This document shows, piece by piece, positions 35,669-45,286 of a stretch of DNA of 64,000 nt. Every line of letters begins with the position of its first letter. Position 1 is the stretch's first letter. The DNA comes from Candidatus Poseidonia sp. (GTDB lineage: Archaea > Thermoplasmatota > Poseidoniia > Poseidoniales > Poseidoniaceae). Where the stretch lies: NCBI GenBank assembly GCA_016778305.1, contig JADHPT010000005.1, positions 42,566-106,565 of the forward strand. The letters run 5' to 3'. Made by a program: the position numbers and the translations under genes. Below the pieces are notes generated by a model. That model worked only from the letters and a program-made list of their open reading frames with translations. It was not told where the DNA came from and searched no databases.

Positions 35669-36460
35669 ATGATAGGACTGGAAGGTAAAATCGCCTTTGT
35701 TTTCGGGGTGGCCAGTGAGGACTCCATCGCTTGGGCGATCTGTAAACAATTAGCAGCGGCTGGCGTGACCCTCTACCTGGGATACCAGAAGCGATTCATG
35801 AGCAGGGTCTTCAAGCTCAAAGACGAGTTGCCCGCCATTGACGGATTTTATCCACTTGACGTCGCAGGCGACGAATCAACCGCTGAATTCTTCACAGCCT
35901 TTTCAAAAGATCACCCCGGCAAAAAAGCAGATATTCTCATCCACGCCATTGGTTTCGCTCCTCGGGCTTGCTTTGATCGTCCAATTCTCTTTGTGGAGGA
36001 CCAAGATATCAACACCGCCATGACCATCTCTGCTAATTCCCTTCAGCGTTGCCTCAAACATGCCTTGCCGTACCTCAACCCCGGGTCTTCAACGGTCACG
36101 CTCACCTATGCTGCTTCAAATCGATACGTCCCCAATTACGGTATCATGTCCATGGCAAAGGCAGCCCTCGAATGCTGGACACGTGAATTGGCATGCCATC
36201 TCGGTCCAGAAGGGCATCGCATCAATGCCATCTCTTCGGGGCCCATTCGCACCATCGCCGCCGGAGGCATCCCGGGCTTTGATCGGATTCTTGACCACGT
36301 TGAAGCCAATGCTCCTCTACGACGAAACGTCAGCCAAGCAGATGTGGCAGGAGCGACGCTTTGGCTCTCAAGCCCCCTGTCCTCGGGAGTTACAGGGCAG
36401 TGCATTTACGTCGACGCAGGCTATTCGATTACGATGGTACCCGAGAGCATCATGAATTGA
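35669..36460 (+). CDS. fabI: Enoyl-[acyl-carrier-protein] reductase, FabI type (SDR)
   Basis: GKIAFVFGVASEDSIAWAICKQL, HAIGFAPR, NPGSSTVTLTYAASNRYVPNYGIMSMAKAALE (Y-x6-K), GPEGHRINAISSGPIRTIAAGGI, GVTGQCIYVDAGYSI. ORF track starts at GTG 35660; ATG at 35669 preferred. Confidence 0.92.
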   Translation: MIGLEGKIAFVFGVASEDSIAWAICKQLAAAGVTLYLGYQKRFMSRVFKLKDELPAIDGFYPLDVAGDESTAEFFTAFSKDHPGKKADILIHAIGFAPRACFDRPILFVEDQDINTAMTISANSLQRCLKHALPYLNPGSSTVTLTYAASNRYVPNYGIMSMAKAALECWTRELACHLGPEGHRINAISSGPIRTIAAGGIPGFDRILDHVEANAPLRRNVSQADVAGATLWLSSPLSSGVTGQCIYVDAGYSITMVPESIMN

Positions 36461-36469
36461 GGTGAAAGA

Positions 36470-39400
36470 ATGCCACTGACCACAGAAGACGGCAAACCTT
36501 GCGAGGGTATTGACCAAGGTCCTTTCGAACCAATCGCCGTCGTCGGCCTTGGTGCATTGATGCCGGATGCGGATTCAATTGACGCATTCTGGCAGAATAT
36601 CATCGATTCGAAAGTGAGCATAGCGCCACTTCCCGAGGGCCGTTGGCCTGGCCCCATCAAGCACTTTTGGAAAGAAGGTGAGCCCGGCAAGCACACGGAA
36701 GGGTTCACGTATTCCAAAATCGGCGCCCTGGTGAAAGAAGCTGAATTCGACTGGCGTCGCTGGCGTCAACCGCCCGGAACCTTGGCTCAGATTGACCCGT
36801 GCCAACTTTGGGCGGTAACCGTCGCAGCCGATGCTATTGAGCACGCTGGTTACGATGGCGATGAACGCGACATTGACCGAACCCGCACGGGTGTTGTCTT
36901 TGCGAATGCTTTGGGTGGTGAAAACAGGAACCTCTCGAACATTCGTGTCTGGTCCCACCACACGGCTTCATTGGCTCAACAGCATGGCCTGCCTGCATCA
37001 AATGCTGAAGCCTTCACCGAGGACATTATCGAAGGAACACCCCGAGTTAACGAAGACACCATGCCTGGCGAATTGGCCAATGTTGTTTCAGGACGTGTTG
37101 CTAATTTGCTCGATCTTCAGGGGCCCAACCACGCAATGGATGCAGCATGTGCCTCCTCAATGGCTGCTGTCTTGGACGCTTGCCGACTGCTGCAGATGCG
37201 GCAAGTCGACATCATGCTGGCCGGAGCCACTGACCGAACCATGGACCCAGCGACCTTCTCTAAATTTTCTGCAATTGGTGCTCTTTCACCAACGCACTCC
37301 TCTCCCTTTGACGCACGTGCTAACGGATTCGTGATGGGGGAAGGCGCTGGTGTTCTTGTCCTCAAGCGATTGAAGGATGCGATCCGTGATGAAGATGAAA
37401 TATATTCTGTGATTCGAGGTATTGGCGGTTCATCGGACGGGCGTGGAAAAGGCATCACGGCTCCCAGCCAACGAGGTCAAATTCAAGCGATAGCACGTGC
37501 CTACAGCCAAGCAGGATATCCCGCATCAAGTGTTGAATTGGTCGAAGCCCACGGGACCTCAACGAAAGTAGGCGATGCGACCGAACTCTCAACGCTCTCA
37601 CGCCTCTGGACCGGCGTCGGAGGAACAGGAAAGGTAGCAGTAGGCTCAATCAAATCCCAGATCGGCCACCTCAAGGCCGCCGCTGGCATTGCGGGTATCA
37701 TGAAGACGGTCATGGCCCTGCATCACCGCACGATTCCCCCAAGTGCGAACTTCGAAACGCCAAATCCAACCGTGGACTGGTCCAACATCCCCTTCTTTGT
37801 CCCAACCCAGCCGCTTGAATGGCCTCGTCCAGAACATCACCCTCGCCGTGCAGGAGTCTCAGCCTTCGGTTTTGGAGGTACAAATTTCCACGTTGCTTTG
37901 GAAGGTTTTGAGCCCGACTACCACCTTCCACTGGCTTCTGAATGGGATGCACGCTGGAAGGCCTACAGCCGCCAAGAGCAGGCTCAAGCACCCTCCATTG
38001 TGGATGAAAAAGCAACACCTTCGCTCTCTCACGAAGCCATGAAGGCGATTGAAGGAGGAGTCCTTCTGCTCTCCGGAACCTCCGTTGATTCCCTCAGGGA
38101 ACAACTTGCAGCCCTTTCTTTTTCCGGCCCTCTCTTCGATGACGACCCGCGGGGTCGCCGCCTTTCTGAGGCACTTCAAACCTCGAGTTCCGACTTCGAC
38201 GAAACTGCAGCGGCCCGTTTGGCCCTCGTAGCAACTTCGTGGGCAGAATTTACCAAGCGACAAAACTTGGCAATCAAGGCCCTTGACGATCGAGACAAAT
38301 GGGGTTTCCTCCAAGCCCAAGGCGTCTTGGTCAGCACGGATTCACCCATGCCTCCAAAAGCCAAAATCGCCCACATGTATCCCGGTCAAGGCAGCCAATA
38401 CGTCGGAATGACGCACGACCTTGTTCAGCGATTTACCGCACCTGGAGAGGTCTGGAAGCAAGCCGATGAGACGATGGTTGAGGTTTTGGACGGTGAAACC
38501 CTTTCGAGTTTCGTGTTGCGAAGCAACCTCAATGGAGACGAACGCAAGGAAGCCGAGCATAAATTGAAGCAAACTGAATACACTCAGCCCGCCATGCTCA
38601 CTGCTGATTTGGCGATTGAACGAACCCTCAACACCTACGGACATCACCCTGATATGGTTGCAGGGCATTCCCTTGGCGAATATGCTGCTCTGATGTCCTC
38701 TGGTATTCTTGATATGGACGGTGCATTACGTGCCGCAGCAGCTCGGGGTACCGAAATGGGCTCTGTAGAGATTGACGATAAAGGCCTCATGGCCAGCGTA
38801 ACCGCACCTTACGAAGAGGTAGAAACTGTTCTCAATGAAGCAGAAGGATACGTTATTGCCGCCAACAAAAATTCCCCCAAAATGACGGTGATTGCTGGCG
38901 AAACAGCACCGGTTCAAGCCGTCATGGCTTCCTTTGAGGCCAAGGGATTCAACTGTGTCCCTCTTGCCACATCACACGCCTTCCACTCTCGTATCGTTGC
39001 TCCAGCCAATGAGCCGTTGCGCCGCTTTTTGGAAGGATTGAGCATTCGGTGGCCGACCATTCCAATCACTGCCAACGTGGACGGTACCTTCTATCCGACC
39101 GAAGGAGAGGATGCAAAACTCAGTATTCTGGAAAAACTTGCTCCGCAAATGGCTTCTGCAGTTGAATGGACAAAGCAAATCGAGACCATGTATGGCGCAG
39201 GTGCACGCATTTTTGTTGAAGTTGGACCCAAACGAGCCCTGTCGATGTTTGCATCGCAAATTCTCGAAGGTCAACCTCACCTGCCGATCATGTCCAACCA
39301 TCCAAAACAAGGCGGTATTGCCACCTTCTTCACCGCTATCGGGGCCTTGGCCTTGGCTGGACGGCCCCCCCAGTGGCCTGCTCTGGATTCGCAAGCCATG

Positions 39401-42400
39401 CAGGAAGGATTCCGTGCAGGTCCGCTTGAAGCCTATCAAGCAGCCCCGCTCCAAACGCGTTCATCCACCTCCGAACTCGAGTCTCTTCGTACCCGTGCAC
39501 GCCCCTTGCCGAATTCCGGTGGTACGGCAACGATTGCACCCACTGTTTCGGTCGTCCAAACGGGACCACTCGATTCCGATGATGCAACAACAAAGGCCGT
39601 TCAGGCCTATGTTGGTGACCGCATTGCAAAGTTCAGCGGCTACCCCGCATCCTTCTGTCACGGCCACGTACACCTTCAACACGGGCTTGGACTCACACCG
39701 CAAGAAGTTCAGGATGTCATCTCAACGCTTGCCTCCGAGGCTGAAACGGACGCTGAGTTTGACACTTCAACGATTCAAACTGCGGGGGACCTCAACCGTT
39801 GGGTCCGAGCACCGCCCTCTTCGTGGGCGCCCATGGCAACATTGACCGCTCCACCAGCAAGCGCGCAGATGCAACCTGTGACGACGGCCTCAGCACTTCA
39901 AGCACCTGCAATCTCACAACGAGACGTCGACCCCTATGTCGTCAGCGGGATCTCCTTAGGTTTGCCAGGGATGGAGCGGGTCTTTTCAGAAGATACCTTT
40001 GAACAATTGGTACGTGGTGATACCTGCATCAGTGAGGTTTCAGACGAATACAAGCAACGGCTGCTTGACAAGAACATTGTACGCTTGATCAAAGGACGGG
40101 ATGGCTCGGTCAACATGGACCAAGCCAAGGTCTTCGGTGACATCCCTCAACTCGCTGGTTTGAAGGGGGCCTTTGACCTTGCAGAAGAATTTGGAATTGA
40201 CCCGAAGGCGGTTGTAGCCTGGGATATTAGTACCCAACTTGCCGTTGCTGCGGGGCTGTTGGCACTTCGTGATGCGGGCATTCCACTCACTCCAGTTGAA
40301 CAAGTAGGGAAGGGTGGACTTCGCCTGATTCGCAACTGGCAGGTACCACAACTCCAACGAGATCGCACTGGAATCGTCTTTTCTTCATGCTTCCCCGGCT
40401 TGCAGATGGGTGTGAAGCACGCAAAGACAGATGGCGATGACGGCGAAGGCCGTTTCGACCGAAGGTACCTCTTCCAAACCCTCAACATGGGGCATTCCCA
40501 ATTCGCCCAATACACGGGTATTCGTGGACCGAATACCACCATTAACCTCGCTTGTGCTTCAGCAACAGCAGCCTTCGGTGTTGCCGAGGACTGGTTGGAT
40601 GCTGGACGAGTGGACCGTGTGGTCATCATCAGCGGGGACGATGTCACAGGAGATGACTTGTGGGAATGGATTGCAGGTGGCTTTGCTGCCTCAGGCGCAG
40701 CCGCCACGGGGAATGTTGTGGAAGAAACAGCCCTGCCCTTTGACCGCAGGAGAAACGGCTTGGTTCTCGGCATGGGGGCAGCAGCCTTCGTGGTTGAACG
40801 GCATTCAGAAGCAGAGCAACGTGGTGTTCAACCCATTGCTGAATTCCTTGGTTCAACAACAGCCAATTCAGCATATCACGGGACACGTCTTGACGTTGAG
40901 CACGTAGGTCAAGTCGTGAATGGCTTTGTCAGTGACATGGAACAACGATGGGGCATTAACCGTCACGAAATTGCTCCGAAGACGGTCTTCTTTTCCCATG
41001 AAACCTACACTCCCGCCCGCGGTGGCTCGGCTCAGTCCGAAGTCAAAGCCTTGAGGAATACATTTGGAGACTCCACCGACAAATTGGTGATCGCCAATAC
41101 CAAAGGGATCACCGGCCATCCCATGGCGGTTGGTATTGAGGACGCAAGCATGTTCTATGGCTTGCTCACGCGTCGTATTCCACCCATTGCGAACCACAAG
41201 GAGAGGGACCCTGAATTGGGTGATTTGAATCTCTCCAAGGGCGGTGATTATCCACAACTCGAATACGGGTTGCGTTTTGCTGCTGGGTTTGGATCACAAA
41301 TCGCCCTCTCACTCATGCGTCGTTGGCCCATTGAAGGCGAGCGCATTAACGGTGCAAAATTGCTTGCCTGGACGCGTCGTCTCGCCGGAACCGACGAGGT
41401 CGTTATGCGAGTGTTGCAAAATAAATTGGTCGCCTACGTCGATGGTGAAAACAACCTCCACGGAGGTATTCAAGGCGATGTGTGGCCTCCCACTGCAGCG
41501 TGGGAAGGCTTGCCATCACCAACCGAGCCCTCCGCTCCTGAACCAACACCCAAGGCCATCACTTCAACCCCCGAACCAACACCCGTTCCAATGCCTCCAC
41601 CAGCGCCTGCAACAGCAACTCCGGTCAGCGATGAAGGCATGGTAGGCGTGGTCATTGAGGTCGTCGTCAACCATACTGGCTATCCCGCAGACTTTGTGGA
41701 ACTAGACCAGGACCTCGAAGGTGAATTGGGTATTGACACCGTCAAACAGGCTGAAATCATGGCCGATATCCGAGACCGATTTGACCTTCCTATCGATGAA
41801 GACTTTGTCCTGTCGGATTACCCGACCTTGAACCACATGATTGGTTATATCCAACAGATGCAAGGCAGGGTACCGCCTACGCTTCCCTCAGCCCCGGCCT
41901 CAGTGGAGCCAGCACCAACTCCTCCGGCAACGCCTTTAGCGGTACCTGCAGCGATACAAGCACCAGCGATTATCGATGATGCAGACATGACGGCAACCGT
42001 GGTTGAGGTTGTGGTTGAGCATACGGGCTATCCGGCAGATTTCATCGAATTGGATCAAGACCTCGAGGGCGAATTGGGCATTGATACTGTCAAACAAGCA
42101 GAAATCATGGCCGATATCCGAGACCGATTCAATTTGCCAATCGATGAAGACTTTGTCTTGTCGGATTACCCGACCTTGAACCACATGATCGGATACATCC
42201 AACGCATGAGCGGTGGAGATTCGCCATCAAGCGCTCCGGCCTTGCCAACACCGCCTGTCGTTGAATCGGCACCAGAGCCAAGCATTGAACCTGCCAAGGC
42301 AGCAGCACTTCCTCAGGCATCAAACCCCGATATTGAAGCAGTTTTGATCGAGGTTGTCGTCGATCACACGGGCTATCCTGCTGATTTCATAGAGCTCGAC

Positions 42401-45274
42401 CAAGATCTCGAAGGAGAATTGGGCATTGATACCGTCAAACAAGCCGAGATCATGGCTGAAATTCGTGATCGATTTTCTCTACCAGTGGACGAAGATTTCG
42501 TCCTCTCGGACCATCCTACGCTGAACCACTTCACTGCATATATCACCAAGATGCAAGGTGGTACATCTGCATCCCCAGCGGCCGAGCCCACCGATGCACC
42601 AGGAAGGCCCGCAGTCCCACAACAAGCAGTGAATCAATCAACGATTGAAGGCAGTCGTCGCTGGCAGATCGAAGTCGAGGATTGCCCAGGAACGCCTTCG
42701 CTGTTGGATGTCAGTGGAACGGTGATCGTCACCGATGACGGTTGGGGCATCGCAGAAGCCTTCTGTCGTCGCATGGAAGCACGAGGTTTGAAGGCGATTC
42801 GTATTGGCTTTGAAAGCCGAATACGTGACCCATCTGTACTGGATGAAGGGGGCCGAACGGTCTACCGTGCTGACCCAGAGCAGCCAGAACACGTCGCTTG
42901 GGTCGCCCAACAATTAGCGGATACCTCGCTCGCTGGTTTGGTTCACATGGCCTCGATAAAATTGGCCTCTGAACAGTGGGACGAAGACACCTATCCTTCT
43001 TCCCAAATAGCGCTCTCAGGTCACGGATGGTTTGGTCTTCTCAAAGAGTTGAACAGCCAGTTGGCAGAGGGGAAACAGGCCTTCATCGCTTCTGTAACCG
43101 CAATGGACGGACGACATGGCAACCTCGGTGATCGCTTCAATTCCGTCCAATGTGCAGCCTCGGGCGTGACGAAATCCTATGCCTTTGAGCGTCCGGATCT
43201 GCGATGCAGAGCCCTTGACCTTCACCCTGACCTCGTATTCGATGAAGAGGTTGCAGCCGCTCGTATCGAAAGCGATCTGTTCGAACTTGATGGCGAGGTT
43301 GAAATTGGCCTGGATCGGGATGGGCGCCGCTGGACCTTGGTTGCTTTTGCAGAAGACGTCGTCGATGAACTCACACCGCTCACTTCCGCCGATACTTGGC
43401 TCGTTTCTGGCGGTGGCTCGGGAGTAACCGCGGCGTCCATCATCGGTGTCGCGACGTCAAGTCGTAATGCCGGCGCTCATTTCGAATTACTCGGGCGCTC
43501 ACGCCTCATCGAATCCACGAAAGATTGGATTGACTGGAATGCTGCCCAACTCGAAGAGGAAAAGAATGCCCTACGGGAACGCATGCTGGCGGCAAGTGAA
43601 ACGGGCAAAGTCACCATGGTTGAATGGAATGCTTCATGGCAGAGTTTCACTCGAAGCCGAGATGTTTACCTCACATTGCACGCACTTGAACAAACGGGCA
43701 ACAAGGCGTCCTACCATTCCATTGACGTGATGGACAGCGAAGGCTTGGCCGATTTGGGTCGTGAACTTGGTCGAAAGATCACTGGTATTGTCCACGGAGC
43801 AGGTTTAGAAGATTCAAAACTCGTTGATGACAAGGCTTACACCACCTTTGACAAGGTGGTTCGTGTCAAAGTCGACGGTTGGAGAGCCTTGCTTGGAGCC
43901 GTGAGGGCATCAGGCTTGGACTATCCCCAATTTGCCTGCTGTTTCACAAGTGTCGCTGGTCGATTTGGTAACGCCGGGCAAACAGATTACGCTGCTGCAA
44001 ACTCAGTCCTCGACGCTGAAATGGCACGCATCACGGCAGCGGGTCAAGGAAGAGGGGTTGCCATTGGATGGACGGGCTGGCGAGACGTTGGAATGGCCAC
44101 ACGTGGTTCGATTGAAGCCGTGTTCGCTGCTGCTGGCATCGAGACCCTTTCGGTTAAAGACGGTGTCAATATCTTCGTTGATGAGGCTCTTCGAGGTGGA
44201 AAACGCCGAGTTATTGGTTGTGGCTCCTTGGGCCTCATGGACCGCTTCAATTCCTTCAGGGACGCTCCTCTCAAACTACCACCTGGAATGGCCGCTACGA
44301 TTGCAGATCCAGCCCGTTTCCCCTTTATTGACCGTGTTTTGACGGTTGAAGAAGGTCAAAGCCTCACCACACAAACGACGCTCTCAACCCAAGAACATCC
44401 CTTCCTGATTGACCATGCCATCGAGAATGTACCTTACCACCCCGGTGTAATGGCTCTTGAGATGTTCGCTCAAAACGCCTTGTTGCTGCGACCTTCAACC
44501 TGTCTCGCTGGATTTGAAGAAGTACGCTTTGGCTTGCCTGTCAAATTGTTAAAAGGACCCGTGACGGTTCGTATCAAGGCTGAAGTTGAACGTCAAGAAG
44601 GAGATATGACTTGGATTCGCTGCCATTTGCTTTCTGATTTGAGCAACTCCAAAGGTGAAGTCTTTGGTGAGCGTGAGCATCATGTAGCACTGGTACGTTT
44701 GGTTGAGAAATGTGATGATCTGTGCCCCTTCCTCCAACGTGAAGTGGACGAGCTACCGAGTATCGGCACACCGGCGGCTGGGACCCTCACGCACAATCCA
44801 GACTTCATTTACAGCCGCTATTTCCACGGCCCGCGCTTCCAATCACACGGAGGTGTGCTTCGCGGCGTTGGCGATGAAGAACTCATGGGCATTGACGGAC
44901 TGGCACTGATGCGCCATCAACTTCCACAAACCGATCAATTTGCGAGTGAGTCCGAAGGTGAAGAAGTCCTGCTTGAGTCGCTACCAATGCTCATTGAGGC
45001 AGGCTTCCAGAACGCTGGTCTCGTCGCCATGGAGACGCTGGGCTTCAGCAGCCTGCCAGTTGGTATCACGTGGTCGACCATGTTACGGGTTCCAGAGCAA
45101 CATGAGACCCTTCGCTTGAGGAGTGTTCAAACCTCGGCGAAGGAAGAAGGCGTCACCGTTCACGACGTTCTCATCGTCGGGGAGGATGATGCCCCGGTAC
45201 TCGCCTTGAAGGGCTTGGAGCTCAAGGCCATGGCGCAGGTAGAAGAGGGTCAGCGCTTCTCGCTTGACCGATGA
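36470..45274 (+). CDS. Type I fatty acid/polyketide synthase, PfaA-like: KS-AT-KS-ACP-ACP-ACP-(pseudoKR)KR-DH
   Basis: 2934 aa. KS1 MDAACASS/EAHGTSTKVGD/GHLKAAAG; AT YPGQGSQYVGM + AGHSLGEYA; KS2 NLACASATAA + SHETYTPARGGS + GITGHP; three LGIDTVKQAEIM ACP repeats; KR SGGGSGVTAAS + FTSVAGRFGNAGQTDYAAAN; DH HPFLIDHAIENVPYHPGVMALE. Confidence 0.93.
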   Translation: MPLTTEDGKPCEGIDQGPFEPIAVVGLGALMPDADSIDAFWQNIIDSKVSIAPLPEGRWPGPIKHFWKEGEPGKHTEGFTYSKIGALVKEAEFDWRRWRQPPGTLAQIDPCQLWAVTVAADAIEHAGYDGDERDIDRTRTGVVFANALGGENRNLSNIRVWSHHTASLAQQHGLPASNAEAFTEDIIEGTPRVNEDTMPGELANVVSGRVANLLDLQGPNHAMDAACASSMAAVLDACRLLQMRQVDIMLAGATDRTMDPATFSKFSAIGALSPTHSSPFDARANGFVMGEGAGVLVLKRLKDAIRDEDEIYSVIRGIGGSSDGRGKGITAPSQRGQIQAIARAYSQAGYPASSVELVEAHGTSTKVGDATELSTLSRLWTGVGGTGKVAVGSIKSQIGHLKAAAGIAGIMKTVMALHHRTIPPSANFETPNPTVDWSNIPFFVPTQPLEWPRPEHHPRRAGVSAFGFGGTNFHVALEGFEPDYHLPLASEWDARWKAYSRQEQAQAPSIVDEKATPSLSHEAMKAIEGGVLLLSGTSVDSLREQLAALSFSGPLFDDDPRGRRLSEALQTSSSDFDETAAARLALVATSWAEFTKRQNLAIKALDDRDKWGFLQAQGVLVSTDSPMPPKAKIAHMYPGQGSQYVGMTHDLVQRFTAPGEVWKQADETMVEVLDGETLSSFVLRSNLNGDERKEAEHKLKQTEYTQPAMLTADLAIERTLNTYGHHPDMVAGHSLGEYAALMSSGILDMDGALRAAAARGTEMGSVEIDDKGLMASVTAPYEEVETVLNEAEGYVIAANKNSPKMTVIAGETAPVQAVMASFEAKGFNCVPLATSHAFHSRIVAPANEPLRRFLEGLSIRWPTIPITANVDGTFYPTEGEDAKLSILEKLAPQMASAVEWTKQIETMYGAGARIFVEVGPKRALSMFASQILEGQPHLPIMSNHPKQGGIATFFTAIGALALAGRPPQWPALDSQAMQEGFRAGPLEAYQAAPLQTRSSTSELESLRTRARPLPNSGGTATIAPTVSVVQTGPLDSDDATTKAVQAYVGDRIAKFSGYPASFCHGHVHLQHGLGLTPQEVQDVISTLASEAETDAEFDTSTIQTAGDLNRWVRAPPSSWAPMATLTAPPASAQMQPVTTASALQAPAISQRDVDPYVVSGISLGLPGMERVFSEDTFEQLVRGDTCISEVSDEYKQRLLDKNIVRLIKGRDGSVNMDQAKVFGDIPQLAGLKGAFDLAEEFGIDPKAVVAWDISTQLAVAAGLLALRDAGIPLTPVEQVGKGGLRLIRNWQVPQLQRDRTGIVFSSCFPGLQMGVKHAKTDGDDGEGRFDRRYLFQTLNMGHSQFAQYTGIRGPNTTINLACASATAAFGVAEDWLDAGRVDRVVIISGDDVTGDDLWEWIAGGFAASGAAATGNVVEETALPFDRRRNGLVLGMGAAAFVVERHSEAEQRGVQPIAEFLGSTTANSAYHGTRLDVEHVGQVVNGFVSDMEQRWGINRHEIAPKTVFFSHETYTPARGGSAQSEVKALRNTFGDSTDKLVIANTKGITGHPMAVGIEDASMFYGLLTRRIPPIANHKERDPELGDLNLSKGGDYPQLEYGLRFAAGFGSQIALSLMRRWPIEGERINGAKLLAWTRRLAGTDEVVMRVLQNKLVAYVDGENNLHGGIQGDVWPPTAAWEGLPSPTEPSAPEPTPKAITSTPEPTPVPMPPPAPATATPVSDEGMVGVVIEVVVNHTGYPADFVELDQDLEGELGIDTVKQAEIMADIRDRFDLPIDEDFVLSDYPTLNHMIGYIQQMQGRVPPTLPSAPASVEPAPTPPATPLAVPAAIQAPAIIDDADMTATVVEVVVEHTGYPADFIELDQDLEGELGIDTVKQAEIMADIRDRFNLPIDEDFVLSDYPTLNHMIGYIQRMSGGDSPSSAPALPTPPVVESAPEPSIEPAKAAALPQASNPDIEAVLIEVVVDHTGYPADFIELDQDLEGELGIDTVKQAEIMAEIRDRFSLPVDEDFVLSDHPTLNHFTAYITKMQGGTSASPAAEPTDAPGRPAVPQQAVNQSTIEGSRRWQIEVEDCPGTPSLLDVSGTVIVTDDGWGIAEAFCRRMEARGLKAIRIGFESRIRDPSVLDEGGRTVYRADPEQPEHVAWVAQQLADTSLAGLVHMASIKLASEQWDEDTYPSSQIALSGHGWFGLLKELNSQLAEGKQAFIASVTAMDGRHGNLGDRFNSVQCAASGVTKSYAFERPDLRCRALDLHPDLVFDEEVAAARIESDLFELDGEVEIGLDRDGRRWTLVAFAEDVVDELTPLTSADTWLVSGGGSGVTAASIIGVATSSRNAGAHFELLGRSRLIESTKDWIDWNAAQLEEEKNALRERMLAASETGKVTMVEWNASWQSFTRSRDVYLTLHALEQTGNKASYHSIDVMDSEGLADLGRELGRKITGIVHGAGLEDSKLVDDKAYTTFDKVVRVKVDGWRALLGAVRASGLDYPQFACCFTSVAGRFGNAGQTDYAAANSVLDAEMARITAAGQGRGVAIGWTGWRDVGMATRGSIEAVFAAAGIETLSVKDGVNIFVDEALRGGKRRVIGCGSLGLMDRFNSFRDAPLKLPPGMAATIADPARFPFIDRVLTVEEGQSLTTQTTLSTQEHPFLIDHAIENVPYHPGVMALEMFAQNALLLRPSTCLAGFEEVRFGLPVKLLKGPVTVRIKAEVERQEGDMTWIRCHLLSDLSNSKGEVFGEREHHVALVRLVEKCDDLCPFLQREVDELPSIGTPAAGTLTHNPDFIYSRYFHGPRFQSHGGVLRGVGDEELMGIDGLALMRHQLPQTDQFASESEGEEVLLESLPMLIEAGFQNAGLVAMETLGFSSLPVGITWSTMLRVPEQHETLRLRSVQTSAKEEGVTVHDVLIVGEDDAPVLALKGLELKAMAQVEEGQRFSLDR
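41640..42560 (+). repeat. Three tandem acyl-carrier-protein repeats inside the FAS/PKS gene
   Basis: Near-identical HTGYPADFxELDQDLEGELGIDTVKQAEIMAxIRDRFxLPxDEDFVLSDxPTLNH modules starting about 41640, 41985 and 42330, separated by Pro/Ala-rich linkers. Confidence 0.92.
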
Positions 45275-45286
45275 TTCGGTGAGGTC

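Noticed and set aside
39111-39845. 244-aa + strand ORF inside the megasynthase
   Set aside because: Out-of-frame shadow of the KS/AT/KS gene; low-complexity composition.
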